Source: Cavia porcellus
Lineage: Eukaryota > Chordata > Mammalia > Rodentia > Caviidae
Assembly (NCBI RefSeq): GCF_034190915.1
Contig: NW_026947507.1
Span: 29,130,001 to 29,194,000 of the forward strand
Direction of reading: 5' to 3'
DNA: 64,000 bases
Shown: in pieces, positions 13,013 to 25,740 of the stretch
Position numbering within the stretch: the stretch's first letter is position 1
Layout of the letters: every line of letters starts with the position of its first letter
Made by a program: the position numbers and the translations under genes
Notes under the pieces: generated by a model
Database searches by the model: none
What the model saw: the letters and a program-made list of their open reading frames with translations, nothing else
What the model was told of the DNA's origin: nothing

Positions 13013-15850
13013 CTTCACTGTGCTAGGATCTTCTGAACAGTCCTTGCATTGACTGAACATCCTACTTTTAGCTGCTGCATGTGTGGAGCTAGGTCTAGCT
13101 CACTATCAAAGATCAGATTAGAATGCTCACTGCTGCCACCAAGATCCTCCCCTGCACCTGTAATGGTACTAAAGCCACCGCCTCCCGCTTGTAGAATTTT
13201 AGGTTTAATGAGACATCCCATTTGATATTTTTAGGGAATTTTCTGCCTCAAAGACTAGATATGGGCCTGAAGTTCCGGTTCTGTCCATTTTTGGAAAAAG
13301 CACTGTTCTTCTGCATTGTTCAGATTAGCTCATTTCTTCTCTTATTTAATACTACGTAATGGATTCTTGGGTGTTGGTTCCTCTTCTCCTGGCCACGTGG
13401 TGGGAAACAGACCAGACACTGTTCCATTCCAAGGCAACTTCTTTTCCCAGAAGCAGCTCCTCATATTTTCCAGGACTCTTCCTCTTTAATACCTCTGTGT
13501 CTTTCACTTAATATTCCCTTTATCATTTTCATTATATTATTCTAAGCCATTTTCTCTTACTAGACAAGTTATTCATTTCCCTAACCTATTATTTCCTTTC
13601 TGAAATGATGTTTCTCCTTTAAAGAAACTATTTAGGTTATTTCCCATAAAAAATGTCAATATGGAAAAAAAGTACCTGTCTCACTGCAAAGTAAATTCAT
13701 AACAACACAACACAAATGAGCTTGTATTAATAAGATTACCATTCGTGGGAATTTGGCAGAGAGAGCTGAACTGGAAAAAGACTTTGAGGAAAGATGGAAA
13801 ATAGTGACACAAATAACCAGGAAAGGCTGTGCAAGCAGGATAATGGTTTTCCTATATTTTGTAGGCCACCAAGTCTTGATAGCATGGCAAAGAGACCTCT
13901 GAAGTGTGTACTTGTGATAATTAAATGAATATAACTCAAATAGTCTTGGTTAGAGCACCACAGAGACTTGAGATTCAAGAGGAAGATGAAAATCATTCAT
14001 TTTGCAGTGAAAATTTTGACAGATTTAATGAGAAATGAGGCATCAATTAGAAACAGAAAGAGACATAAATCCTGCAATTTGACAGTCATGTGCCTCTAAG
14101 TTGAAGCCATTCTTAACAATAAATTATAAACTAATTCTGTTTCTATGTGTTCTGAAAAACATGAAATGGGGTCTGATAAACCATTCACCCTGACTCAACA
14201 TAGATCTTATATTAGACAATGATACTAGCAAATATTTGTTTTATTTTTCATTGGGGAGAAAACCAGGTAAAAGCCCAAGTAAATAATATTGTTTTCCTTC
14301 TCAATAAATATCAGGTCTTTAAGCTGATTATGTACATAACAGATGTAATTTTAGGCATTTATAGGTGGAAAGAACCCTTCTATCACTAAATGATTGTTAG
14401 CATATCAAGAATGTCAGTAGGTAGCTGCAAATCTAATTTACATCTCAACACTTTCCCAGTGCTGATCCATGGAGCCTTAAATCCTGGGGAGAATGAAATG
14501 GAACAGGGTAGTAATTTGAGCAGTGTGGAAGAGATGGGAGATCTGAATATTACTTTTGGTCACCACCTAACACATAATGTAACATCTTATATTCTCACTT
14601 AACTTTAAAAAGTTTAAAAATATCTCATTTCTTGTGATAGGAAAAAGATGGGCGCATCAAGGTCTTCACAATCTGAACTCTTTGTGCAGCCTCCTATTCC
14701 CACATGGTTTGCACATTCTTTCACTGTTTTTTCACGTATTTTATAAAATGGCAAAAGGAATACAACACCAAATATGTAGTTGCTTTAGGAAAAGGTCATT
14801 CACTCTTCCTGCTTCTTAATATCATCAGGCCCCAAGAATCCATTCCCTGTGCATTTCAGAATAAACAAATATTTTATTGTTTCACAACCAAGAATACACA
14901 TGAAAACCTTTTTGGTTTTTTTTCCATTATAATTGAAGTCTGTGAAATCATATCAACAAATATTGTTTGAATAAATATTATTACCTCATATAAATAAAGG
15001 CAATGCAATTTGAATTTGTCAAATTTTAGTAATTTGCCAGTTCTTACAAATTAACTTTATTGTCCTTAGGTATTTTCTCAAAAAAAAAACCAAGCTTTAA
15101 ATCATTATTTTATAGTTTCAATATGTTTTTCATAAGACTATCTTCTTGGCAAATAAAATATCTACATATTCTGCAATGTTTTTTTCAAGCTAAAAATGAT
15201 GTGAATTCTCTTTTGTGTAATGTACAAGTTACTTGACTTTGCTATGACAAAGGCCAGGACCCTGGATGTCATATTCCCACATTTCTGTTTCTTAGGAGAA
15301 GTTCTAATATCAAACACAACTGTCAATCACAAGATTCCAGTGAAATATGTGATGCATGCAGAAAGTGGTACTCTATATTTTTTCCTTGTACCAATCTATT
15401 ATTGGTTATTTTTGCTAAGAAAAAAAATCCACAAACAAATAATGTAATTTTTATTATTTGTCTATGACCTACTGGAGTGACATTTGTTTTGCCTTTTATT
15501 TTATTTATTTATTTTGCTTGAGAGTTTTGCTTTTGTTTTGAATTTTTGATTCTGCTATGGGAGAAAAAGAGTGTCCAAGGCAGAAAAACTGCCTGTGTTT
15601 TGGAGTACTGAAGTCTTCCCTACACTATTTCACTAACTTAGAATTAAAATCACTAGTGATTATTCTAGCTCTCTGCTCTGGAAGGAACAAGAGCTTTGTA
15701 GGCAAAATGGCTGTAATGTTTAATGAGGCACTTTCCTTTCTATCTGCCAGACATTGTTGGCTATAGTTCTGTGTATTCTCCTATAGGCAATGTTTTTGAA
15801 ATATTCAGTGAACCACAGAAGCATTGTTGCCTAGTATTCACATCCTGAAG
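13013..15850. other. No recognisable gene; one unexplained open stretch
   Basis: Mostly AT-rich. At 13221-13015 the minus strand holds a 68-codon frame with the segment FSTITGAGEDLGGSS, in a locally GC-richer block next to the MaLR LTR. I do not recognise it; it may be a retrocopy scrap. Confidence 0.4.
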
Positions 15851-16237
15851 TTAAAAATCTGCACACCTTGATGGCTTCCTGATGCACTAGACTGGCTTAC
15901 CAGCACTTGGGCCTGCTTGCACCAACTTCCCGGCTTCCTGCCATGCTCGGCTGGCTCAGGGGAATTGGGCCTGTCTGTGCCCTCAACTCTGGAGACTGGG
16001 TGGCCTGGGGTGAGCACCCCTGCACCATCCCAAGCCCGGGAATTTTGGATCATTGCTTCACAGCTTCCTGCCACACAGCCCCGCAAGTCTGGGACCTGCT
16101 GGTCCTACCCCAGTGACCATCTCTCAATCCGGGGAACTGAGCAGCCAGAGTCCAAGCTGAGGGCAAAGAGGATTTCCAACAGGCCAAGGGGAAGCCTTGG
16201 AATAATACTTGAAACACAGATATATAGGAAAATAACA

Positions 16238-17263
16238 AAAGGAAAGACCAAGATAAAATCTCAAACCTCCAGCCCATCCCAAGGAACCTTAGGAGCTGTG
16301 TACATAGAAGAAAATATATGCCATACACCTGAAATACTTGAAATAATACAACTGAAATAAAGAAGAAACTGCTGGAAGCTTTAAAGGAATTCAAACTAGA
16401 AATAATCTCCCAGGTAAAAGAAGAAATGATAAAAGAAACGAAAGAGATGCTGAACATATCTAAAGAAGCCACAGTTAAAATACTGCAGGAACTAAGCAAA
16501 AAGATAGAATCCCTGGATGAACAATATAAGAAACATAAAGCAGATGCAAAGAGATATACAGGAAATCAAAACTTTCATTGAAAGTTGTAAAACCTGCCTC
16601 AATGAAAGTAAAAATAGAATTTCAGACCTTGAAGACAAGATTGCAGCTAGTGAACAGGAAAGGAAAGATCTTTTTAAAATAATAAGGAATCAGGAAATAA
16701 CAATTCAACAGCTGCAAGATGATGAAAAGAAAAACAACATGTGATTGATATGGGATAAATGAAAAAGAAGCAGACAACACAAAGGATGTGAAGAGGATAT
16801 TGAGAGAAGTAATAGCTGAAAACTTCCCAAACATGAGAACAGAAACTGATATCAGGATCAGCGAAGCATATAGAACTCCAAATAGCTATATCCAAAATAA
16901 AACTACACACAGACATATAATAATCACCATCCCAGAAATCCAAAACAAGAATAGAATATTAAAAGCTGACAGAGAGAAAAGGCAGATCACCTATAAATGA
17001 AAAACCTATCAGAATCACAGCAGACTTCTCAGCACAAAGAATAAAGTCAAGAAGAGCACGGAGTGAAGTATTCCAGGTCCTAAAGCAAAACAACTTTCAA
17101 CCTAGACTGATGTACCCTGAAAAATTGTCCTTCACAATACATGGAGAAGCATGACAATGAACAGCTGAAGAATTTCATGGTCACCACACCAACCCTGCAA
17201 AGAATACTGAAAGAGAGTTTAGATACACTTAGGAAAAAAACACTAAGAAAAGCAGACAATTAA
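16238..17263 (+). pseudogene. L1 ORF1p remnant
   Basis: ORF1p is the RNA-binding trimeric chaperone of the L1 particle. The start codon region reads AAAGGAAAG where ATGGGAAAG is expected. A coiled-coil heptad region follows (about 16360-16740; ISDLEDKIAASEQERKDL), then the RRM-like/C-terminal part with NFPNMRTETDIRISEAYRTP and later RITADFSAQ-like residues in other frames. Several frameshifts; it ends KADN-TAA at 17263. Confidence 0.85.
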
Positions 17264-17303
17264 ACAGAATGGAAAGAGAAAGATGCAACAGCAGAAAGAT
17301 AAC

Positions 17304-20300
17304 ATGTCAACAATAAACCAATATATAACAGTTATAACCACTAATGTAAATGGTCTCAATTCACCAATTAAAAGAAACAGACTGGCAAAATGGATCAAGA
17401 AGCAACATCCAACCATATGCTGTCCACAAGAAACCCATCTAACCCAAAAGGATACTCACATCATTTGACTAAAGGATAGAAAACAATACTTCATGCAACA
17501 GGCACCCATAAATAATCAGGGATAGCTATTCTCTTTGCAGACAATGTGAACTTCAAACCAATAATGATCAGAAGAGATAAAGAAGATCATTACATACAAG
17601 TTAGGGGAAAACTTCAAGAGGAAGAGATAACTATCTTAAATGTATATAGATCAAATTCCAGAGCACCCAGTTACATAAAGCAAGTATTAACAGAAATGAA
17701 AAACCAATTTAGCAATAACACAATTATAACAGGAGACCATAACACTAACACTAGTGACACCAAGGGACAGATAACACTAGTGACACCAAGGGACAGATCA
17801 ACCAGACAGAAAATCAGTTAAGAAATAACAGAACTGAATCACACCTTATGACAAATGACATATACAGAGTATTCCATCCAACAACATCAGAATACACATT
17901 CTTCTCAACAGTATATGGGACATTCTCTAAAGTAGACCATATATTAGCCCATAGAACATATTTAAATAAATGCAAAAGAGTTGAAATTATCCCATGCATG
18001 TTACTGGTTCATAGCGCCATGAAATTAGAAATTAATGATGAAAGATACTACAAAATCCCACAAACACATGTAAACTGAATAACACTCTCTTGAATAATCA
18101 GTGGGTCACAGAGGAAATTAAAGAAGAAATTAAACAATACCTATAAGCAAACAAAAATACAAATACAACTAACCAGAATCTGTGGGATGCAATGAAAGCT
18201 GTCCTCAGAGGAAAATTTGTTGCACTGAGTTCCCACATCAGGAAAACAGAAAAAATACAAACAAATAACCTGATGTTACACCTCAAACATCTAGAAAAAG
18301 AAGAGCAAGTCAAGCCCAAAGCTAAAAGAAAGGAGGAAATTATAAAAACCAGAGCAGAAATTAATTCAATAGAGACTAAGAAAACAATCCAAAGAATCAA
18401 TGAATCAAAGAGTTGGTTCTTTGAAAGCATAAATAAAATTCATAACCCCTTAGCCAACCTTATTTTTAAAAAGGAAGAAAAAGCTCAAATTCATGCAATA
18501 AGAAATGAAAAAGATGAAGTCACTAAAAACTCTGTAGAAAAACAGAAGAACATCAACACCTATTTTGAAAACCTCTACTCTCATAGGTTTCATAACACAG
18601 AAGAAATAGGCAGATTCCTAGAAACTTATGAAATACCAAAGCTAGGTCAAGAGGATGTAAAACTGCTGAATAACCCAATTTCTATTAATGAAATTGAAAA
18701 TGTAATTAAGTCCTTACCTACATAGTAGAGCCCAGACCCAGACCGATTCACTGCAGAATTCTACAAGAAATACAAAGAAGACCTAATGCCGACACTCCTC
18801 AAACTCTTCAATAAAATCGAAAGGGAATCAATCCTTCATAAATCATTCCTGGGAGCAAATATTACTCTAGTACCAAAACTTGAGAAAGACCCAACTTAAA
18901 CAGAGAACTATAGGCCAATCTTTCTAATGAACACAGATGCAAAAATTCTCAATAAAATATTGGCAAATAGGATGCAGCAAATTATCAAGAAGATTATACA
19001 CCAAGACCAAGTGGGATTCATCCCAGTCATGGAGGGATGGCTCAACATATGTAAATCAATAAACGTAATCCACCATATCAATAAAGCCAAAAGTAAGAAG
19101 CACATGATCATTTTTATAGATGCAGAAAAAGCTTTTGTTAAGGTCCAACATTCATTCATGATAATAACATTACAGAAAATTGGAATAAATGCTCTTTACC
19201 TCAATATAATAAAGTCCATGTATGACAAACCAACAGCCAGTATCATACAAAATGGCCAAAAACTGAAGGCCTTTACCTTAAAATCACGCAGAAAACAATG
19301 ATGTCCCTTATCACCGCTCCTATACTAGCCAGAGCAATTAGACAAGAGAGAGAAATAAAAGGGGTAAAGCTAAGAAAAGAAAAAGTTACATTATCATTAT
19401 TTTCAGATGACATGATACTCTACATAGAAGACCCCCCAAAACTCAATTGAAAGACTCCTAGATATAATAAATAAATTCAGCAATGTAGCTGGATACAAAA
19501 TCAATACTCAAAAATCAATGGCATTCCTATACACTAACAACAAAATCACAGAGAGAGAAATAAGAGAAGCCACACCCTTCACACCAGCAACCAAAAAATG
19601 AAACATTCTCACAAAATGAATTATTCTCACAAAAGAAGTGAAAGATCTATACAAGGAAAATTATAATATACTGAAAAAAGAAATTGAAGAGGATCTCAAA
19701 AAGTGGAAAGACATCCTTTGCTCATGGATAGGAAGAATAAATACTGTGAAAATGGCCATTTTCCAAAAACTCTTATACACATTCAATGCAATCCCAATAA
19801 AAGTACCATAAACATACCTCATAAATCTAGAGAAATCAATCCTAAAATTTATCTGGAACCAGAAGAGACCTAGAATAGCAAAGGCAGTTTTAAGCAGCAA
19901 AGGCAAGGCAGGAGGCATCACAATCCCTGACTTGAAGTTATACTACAAACAATTGTAGTAAAATCAACATGGTACTGGAGTAAAAACAGAGCCAAAGATC
20001 AAAGGAATAGATTAGAAGATACAATCAGAACTACAAACACACTCAACCACCTTATCTTTGATAAAGGGGCCAAATAGGTTCACTGGAAGAATGACAGTCT
20101 CATTAATAAATGGTGTTGGAAAAACTGGCTCTCCATATGCTGAAAACTAAAACTAGATCCATGCCTAATACCATGTACTAAATTAAAATCTAAATGGATC
20201 CAGATATGAATATTAAAACAGAAACAATAAATCTGTTGGAAGAGAAATTGGGTAAAAACCTTGAAAACATAGGAGTAGGTAGAGAATTCATGAACAGGCA

Positions 20301-20931
20301 TCAAACATCATGGGAATCAAAGGTCCAATCCAAAAATGGGCATCTGAGATGAATACACAATTCTCACATGAAAAAATACAAATGGCAAATAAATTGCATG
20401 AAAAAATGTTTATCATCATTACTTATTAGAAAAGTTCAAATTAAAACCACACTGAGATTCCATCTCACTCCTGAAAGAATGGTCAGGATCAAGAAAACTA
20501 CCAACAACAAATGTTGGAGAGGCTGTGAGGAAAAAGGAACTCTCCTTCACTGTTGGTGGAAGTGTAGACTGGTGCAACCATTGTGGAAGTCAGTCTGGAG
20601 ATTTCTCAAAAAGCTGGAACTGGAAGCCCCATTTGACCCAGCTATTCCACTTCTAGGCATATTCCCAGAAGAACTGTATATGGCATACCACAGTGATATA
20701 TGTGCACCCATGTTTATAGCAACACAATTTGTAATAGCCAGATCTTGGAAACAACCTAAGTGTCCATCAACTGAGGAATGGATGAAAAAGATGTGGTATT
20801 TTTATACAATGGAGTACTACTCAGTTATAAAGAATGATCACATTGAGAAATTTATAAATAAATGAATGCAACTTGAGACCATACTCATAAGTGAAATAAA
20901 TCAAACTCATATATATATTAATATTGAATAG
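17304..20931 (+). pseudogene. L1 ORF2p remnant (endonuclease, reverse transcriptase, Cys-rich)
   Basis: ORF2p nicks target DNA and reverse transcribes L1 RNA. It starts at ATG 17304. Order of remnants: endonuclease TTNVNGLNSPIKRNRLAKWI and CCPQETHL (catalytic Glu); a 26-bp duplication in this domain at 17747-17798; RT fingers/palm with [27 protein letters not shown] and the catalytic region at about 19395-19415 reading FSDDMIL where FADDMIL is expected; the C-terminal [18 protein letters not shown] zinc-knuckle near 20509-20570 and [17 protein letters not shown] at 20863 replaces the expected Trp; the ancestral stop is near 20931. Confidence 0.93.
17747..17798 (+). repeat. Perfect 26-bp tandem duplication in L1 ORF2
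   Basis: Two identical 26-base units (17747-17772 and 17773-17798) containing CTAGTGACACCAAGGGACAG. As 26 is not a multiple of three it shifts the endonuclease frame. Confidence 0.97.
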
Positions 20932-21575
20932 TTTCCCTAGTATAAGAAATAGTAAGACTACAAAAAGGTATGTGGTAATCATGACTCCCCATTATATTGC
21001 TTTGAAACCTTATAATGTTTTCATTCATCAGTTGGAATGGTTTTATTCTGGGTTGTTTGATTTTATTGTCTTTGATGGTATGAACAGCTATTTTGAAGAA
21101 AATAAGACATTATTGTAGTTAGTGATGATTTAATATCATCTTCTTTTGAAGCTCCACCAAGCTTTTGTTCTCCTGTCTCCATCGATTTTATCGTGCTATA
21201 TCTTACCGGATTTTATTATATGTGAGAGTATAAACAAAATTTTTTATAGACAAGGAGATAAGATAGTAGCCATTGTACATTTTCTGTTAGTTGGTTCTGA
21301 ATACCCTATATACTTTCATTCTCTTGAATGGTTTTACACTGTCTTGTTATGTTTGATACTATGGTATATGAAGTTATACTCAAACATTTCAAGGAATGAG
21401 ACACTATGGTAGCTACTGTTATGTTGAGTTGTCTTGTGGTGATACACTATGTTGCTTAAATTGTTCTGTTCTGGCCTATGTTATTATGTCCTCTCTTGTC
21501 TTAATCCTTTTTTAAAATAAAAAAATTTTAAAAATCTGCACACCTTAAAGAAATAGCCTGTACATGGATCAAATC

Positions 21576-22385
21576 AAAGCACCAAGAGTTGGAACCAGCA
21601 CCATGTGCAGGCCACTGCCGGACTGGAACAGCCAGAACCCAGCTTCTTCTCATGAGTCAGCACCATTCGCACACTGTGGCTAGAGAAAACAAGGCCGCAC
21701 CAGCAAGTAGGCCCAATCTGGGGACCAAACTCATGCACAAGCCGCCACCAGACTGACACAGCCAGACCCCTAGCCATAAGTGATAGGCTCATCCAGAGAA
21801 ACACAGGATATGATGATGTTTATGGAGATGAAGTGCAATTGGATGCCTGTGGTGCTTTGATGTTCACTAAGATGGCAGGTCTAGCAAGGGCCAGTGGTCT
21901 GATCATGGGTTCACAGGATAGTCGTACACAGTATGACATCTAGGGGGATCTCTTTCTGAGGGTTGCAGACATTGTTGATACCCCATTGTCTTGTTTTGGA
22001 AATCCTGTGTCATTTCCATTGTTTTGTTAGATTGTGTTTGGTTCTCTTTTGTTTTATTTGATTGCACCAAATCCAAAAGCAGGAGCAGCTATGTCAAGAA
22101 TGGCAAGATATATTATGTTAGCAATTTTGGATTTACTATTGGCTTGTTTTGAAGTCTTTTATTAAATTCATTTTTTTGTTTTTGTTGTTTCTGGCATGTT
22201 CTATTCTGTTTGATCTTTACTATTTCTGAAGGTATCTGTAGCTATTTTGAAGTCATCAAGAGACACGATGGTGACTATTGTTGATTTTGTAATGTTTTGA
22301 AGTCCTGTATCTCTTACACTGGTTCATTTTGATTGGTTTATTCTGTTGTATTTCTTTAAGCTAAAAAAACAAATTAAAAGCACCA
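21576..22385 (+). mobile_element. L1-related element: GC-rich 5' part plus L1-like 3' UTR, no ORFs
   Basis: Flanks AAAGCACCA at 21576-21584 and 22377-22385 may be a 9-bp target-site duplication. The right part (about 22090-22376) has the wording of the L1 3' UTRs in this window (GATATATTATGTTAGCAATT, TTTTGAAGTCCTGTATC, AGCTATTTTGAAG). The left part (about 21585-21990) is GC-richer with L1 5' UTR-like composition but no ORF1 or ORF2. It starts 30 bases after the L1 duplication, so it is not that element's tail. Confidence 0.4.
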
Positions 22386-23359
22386 GAAAAACTGCTGTTA
22401 GGAAAGGGAACTACATCATTTTTTCAAGGGGTCCAGTGACACAGTTGCTGGAAATGGTACGTGACAAGATGGGCTGATCCACAATGGGTCCATAACAGGT
22501 TTTGAAAGCACTGTGTAACTTCTCCAAAGTACTTGAGATAGACAAAGTGACAGAGAGAGACCCAGAGAGAGAGGTAGATAACCAAGCATATCATAAGGAT
22601 TTTAGATCTTATTTTCTCTGAAGCAAGAAACAAGTACGTACTATGAGCACAGAGAACTTCAGTAAATCACCACAAATAGAATCATCTCCAAAGTGGACTA
22701 AGGATTTTCTCCTCTTGAGAATAAGGGAAAAAAGAATCAATTAAATACTGTAGAAGCAATGGAAAGAACTCTCATATTATCTCTAGAATCTTTCTTATAA
22801 ATGTTATTTTATTTAAGAAAATATCTACTGTGGTTTGGATACAGATTTTGTTCCCTTCTTGAACCTTACAAACTATTACCAGTAGAAAAATTTTTCTAAC
22901 CCAAAAGGGTTTTGCCAAAAATAAAATTAAGTGAGCATGTTGCAAAACTCTATCATATGCTATACTAATAATTTTTAATGAAAACCTTTCTGTTGATAAA
23001 TGGTAATTTTCCTGGTTACTTGACCATATAACATAAATTCACAGTAGAAAAAATATATCAACTCTATTACTAGACTTAGTACTTTAAAATTTAACTAACT
23101 CTAAATCAATGCTGAACTCTATCCTAACCTCATGTTGGAACATGAATTGGCCTTGAATTGGATTAAAACCAGATTTCTAACCTCTTGGGGAGACACAGAC
23201 ACCAAACTCATTGAAAAATGCATGGAAACCTAATTCTGAGTTGTATTTGTAATAACTTTTCATATAAATTTATGAGCCAACAAGCAAACAGGAATAGTAA
23301 CATTTCAAGCACTAAATTTGCAATTTTTCAGTTGTCCCGTCCATTAATACAGTAGCCAG

Positions 23360-23362
<3 letters not shown>

Positions 23363-23405
<43 letters not shown>
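23363..23405. repeat. (TA)n microsatellite
   Basis: About 21 TA units; the sequence continues TATTATATG. Confidence 0.95.
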
Positions 23406-23410
<5 letters not shown>

Positions 23411-24225
23411 GCTACATTGTAAAACTCCGAACTAGTTAGTTAAAATATTGGATGAGCAAAATTAATTATAATATGCACTTACTTAGAACAGTGCTCCAAT
23501 TGTAATATTTGGCAGCAGTGTTAGAGAGAAACCTTTACCAGCTGTGATCTGCCTGCCATTTCCTGCATCTTGGGAGTCTTCAGCTCATGCAGTTTCCTTG
23601 TTCTCCTTAATCTGTCTTTACTATCTTTTCTTGAATTATAGCCTAGCACCCATTCTCTGCCCTTGGAATCACAATGTTGCATCCTTCCGATATGGCTCAC
23701 TTGCTTCTGCTTAGGAAACTATAGTTTCAAGTTATAATGTAAAACTTCCTCAAATTCATGACCACTCAAAGCTGAACAATTCATTTCTTTAATCTTTATC
23801 TCATCCGTGTAGGAGGCACGGACAGGACTTCTACACTACCAACTGTCTATTCTTCTTTGGTTGCAGATAAGCAGTTAGTTTTCGCATCCTTTACCCTTAT
23901 TATTTTCTTCTGTTTCATTTCATAAGCTCTCAGTGTATAATCCTCATGTCTTTAATTTCATTTAGTTATTTGTGTTATGTTTCAGTGGGCCTAACAGATA
24001 TTAAGTTCCCAATAAGTTGCTATTGGTTTTGTAATAAAATATATTTCTAATAAACTTTGGAGCCTGTTATTTTTGCACAGAAATTTAATCAAAGGTACTG
24101 CTTTGACCAAAATGTCAACAGATCTGTTTTATTAGTACATGATTGCTTTTGTAAGTCCAGCCAAATAATGTGTCATATTTACATAACAGTGTCCTATTTG
24201 GTTGACATACTATGTCACTGAAGAG

Positions 24226-24255
24226 GGTTTTTTTTGTTTGTTTGTTTGTTTGTTT
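24226..24255. repeat. (TTTG)n simple repeat
   Basis: Poly-T followed by five TTTG units; may be the tail of a lost minus-strand SINE. Confidence 0.85.
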
Positions 24256-25117
24256 TAATAATACTCATTTGGGGACAACTAATGTTGGGAATCAAAAATT
24301 TGCAAGTACACATTCAAAGCCATTAGAAAAGAATAAAACTATGATGTTAGAAATCACACATTTCTGGTCAAGAAAAAGTCTCAAAAATTACTCATGCCAG
24401 TTTCCATTGAAGTTCTAGAAAGTAGTGTTAGTTTCTTAAAGATTGCTGTTAACAAAGTGCATCTCCCACACAGTATATCTAAAGAAGACTGTGAAATACA
24501 CAACCAGTTTTTAGAGTTGGAGAATGTTCTTAATAGGTGAAAACAACCAAATCACAACTCAAATACCAGGAAATTTTGAGACTGCGTAAATTGTAAACTT
24601 TTATTTTCTATCATAGTGGAGAATATGGTTCATATTTATAAATATGAAATTAACTCACATGGGTACTTTAGTCACTAATAATGATGTTAATATTTCTATT
24701 GCTGGAGTTTTGTTATCTCAAAAATGTTTTGCCTCCAGTTTCATGCAAATTATCTCATTTTACTCTTTTTAATTTGAGGGGGAAATGCTAGCATTAATTC
24801 TATTAATAAATAACAAAGTTAAAATTAAGTTGTAAGCCAGATTAAATTGCACGCTGTCTGTCTCTGCACTACTAGACAAGTTTGAAGTTTTCTTTGCTTA
24901 GAGTTAGAAATTCATAATTCAAAATCATCCATGATATGGTAAATTGACAACTGCTAGTAGTGTGTCACTCAGGAGCTACAGTTAATACTGAATGTTTCAG
25001 TACTGTGATGCACTTTTTAGCATTTTAGGGGCTTAGGGTATTTTCATTCAATTTAAAAATTCTAGGCTTTGCAGGTGTTCCTCTGTCCTTTACAGATGTT
25101 TCTCTCTCCCCGTAATT

Positions 25118-25735
25118 CACTGTGTTTCCTTGAGTTGTATGCAAAGTTCCAAAAAGCAGAAAACTTTTGTGCATGGCATCAGAGAGAAAGGACTTGATTC
25201 CAAGGGTTCTTACTTCACAAAATTATGCCAGGATTTATATGCTAGGATGCCAAGATGGCATTGGTGACAAGTCCATCTACGGGGAGAAATTCAGGGAGGA
25301 GAACTTCATCCTGAAGTGCATGTGGGTTTTAGCATCTCGTCCAGGGTGAATGCAGGACCAAACACAAAGGGTCCCAGTTTTTCCTCTGCACTGCCCAGGC
25401 TGAGGAGTTGATGGCAATCATGTGGTCTTTGCCAAGGGGAAAGGGAGAAACAGCTTGGAGGCCAGGGAGCCTTCAGGTCCAGGATTGAATGGCAAGACCA
25501 GCAAGAAGGTCATCGCCTTCGCCGAGGATGATATCAATGCATCTGACTTGTGTGTACTGTGACCAACAGACCCTTCTCTGGACATAAGGCGAGAACTCTG
25601 CACCCCATCTGCTGGAAACACCCCACCCTCTCTAGTCATATTGCAGTTCTTTGGGTTCCATGTTTTCCTTGTTCCCCTCCAAACATAGCTGGATTGTAGA
25701 ATTCAGTTTATTGTTATGAATAAAGCTTAAATAAT
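25118..25735 (+). pseudogene. PPIA: PPIA (cyclophilin A) processed pseudogene, 5'-truncated
   Basis: An intronless copy of cyclophilin A, the cytosolic peptidyl-prolyl isomerase. Recognisable order: VSFEL region at about 25125, PKxAENF at 25150, ERKD-L, HKIMPGF at about 25217, KSIYGEKFREENFILK at 25270-25320, AGPNTKGSQFF at about 25350-25385, NGKTSKK-like codons at about 25490-25515, then a 3' UTR stretch TTTGGGTTCCATGTTTTCCT and AATAAA at 25719-25724. It has frameshifts and stops. The catalytic Arg of HRIIPGF is Lys, and the active-site Trp region is scrambled, so it cannot make a working isomerase. Weak similarity may extend left to about 25072. No clear target-site duplication was found. 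Confidence 0.88.
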
Positions 25736-25740
25736 GTTTT

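Larger units (their letters stand above)
15851..21546 (+). mobile_element. Nearly full-length L1 with 19-bp target-site duplication
   Basis: Identical flanks TTAAAAATCTGCACACCTT lie at 15851-15869 and 21528-21546. The insert (15870-21527, about 5.66 kb) reads partial GC-rich 5' UTR, ORF1, short spacer, ORF2, about 0.6 kb 3' UTR and an A-rich end. Both ORFs carry many stops and frameshifts, so it is dead. The 5' end lacks the sequence seen at the start of the element at 39917, so it is probably somewhat 5'-truncated. Its 3' UTR aligns by eye with the L1 at 26.5-28.3 kb and with the half-L1 at 36.8-39.9 kb. Confidence 0.95.
22386..25070. other. No recognisable gene
   Basis: AT-rich noncoding sequence with two simple repeats (23.36 and 24.23 kb); nothing else recognised. 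Confidence 0.5.

Noticed and set aside
15917..16499. Open frames of 147 (plus) and 149 (minus) codons overlapping
   Set aside because: They cover the L1 5' UTR and ORF1 start on both strands and match no gene; they are L1 sequence and its antisense shadow.
18098..18430. 110-codon minus frame resembling a hydrophobic membrane protein
   Set aside because: It is antisense to A-rich L1 ORF2; the T-rich complement always reads as hydrophobic residues.
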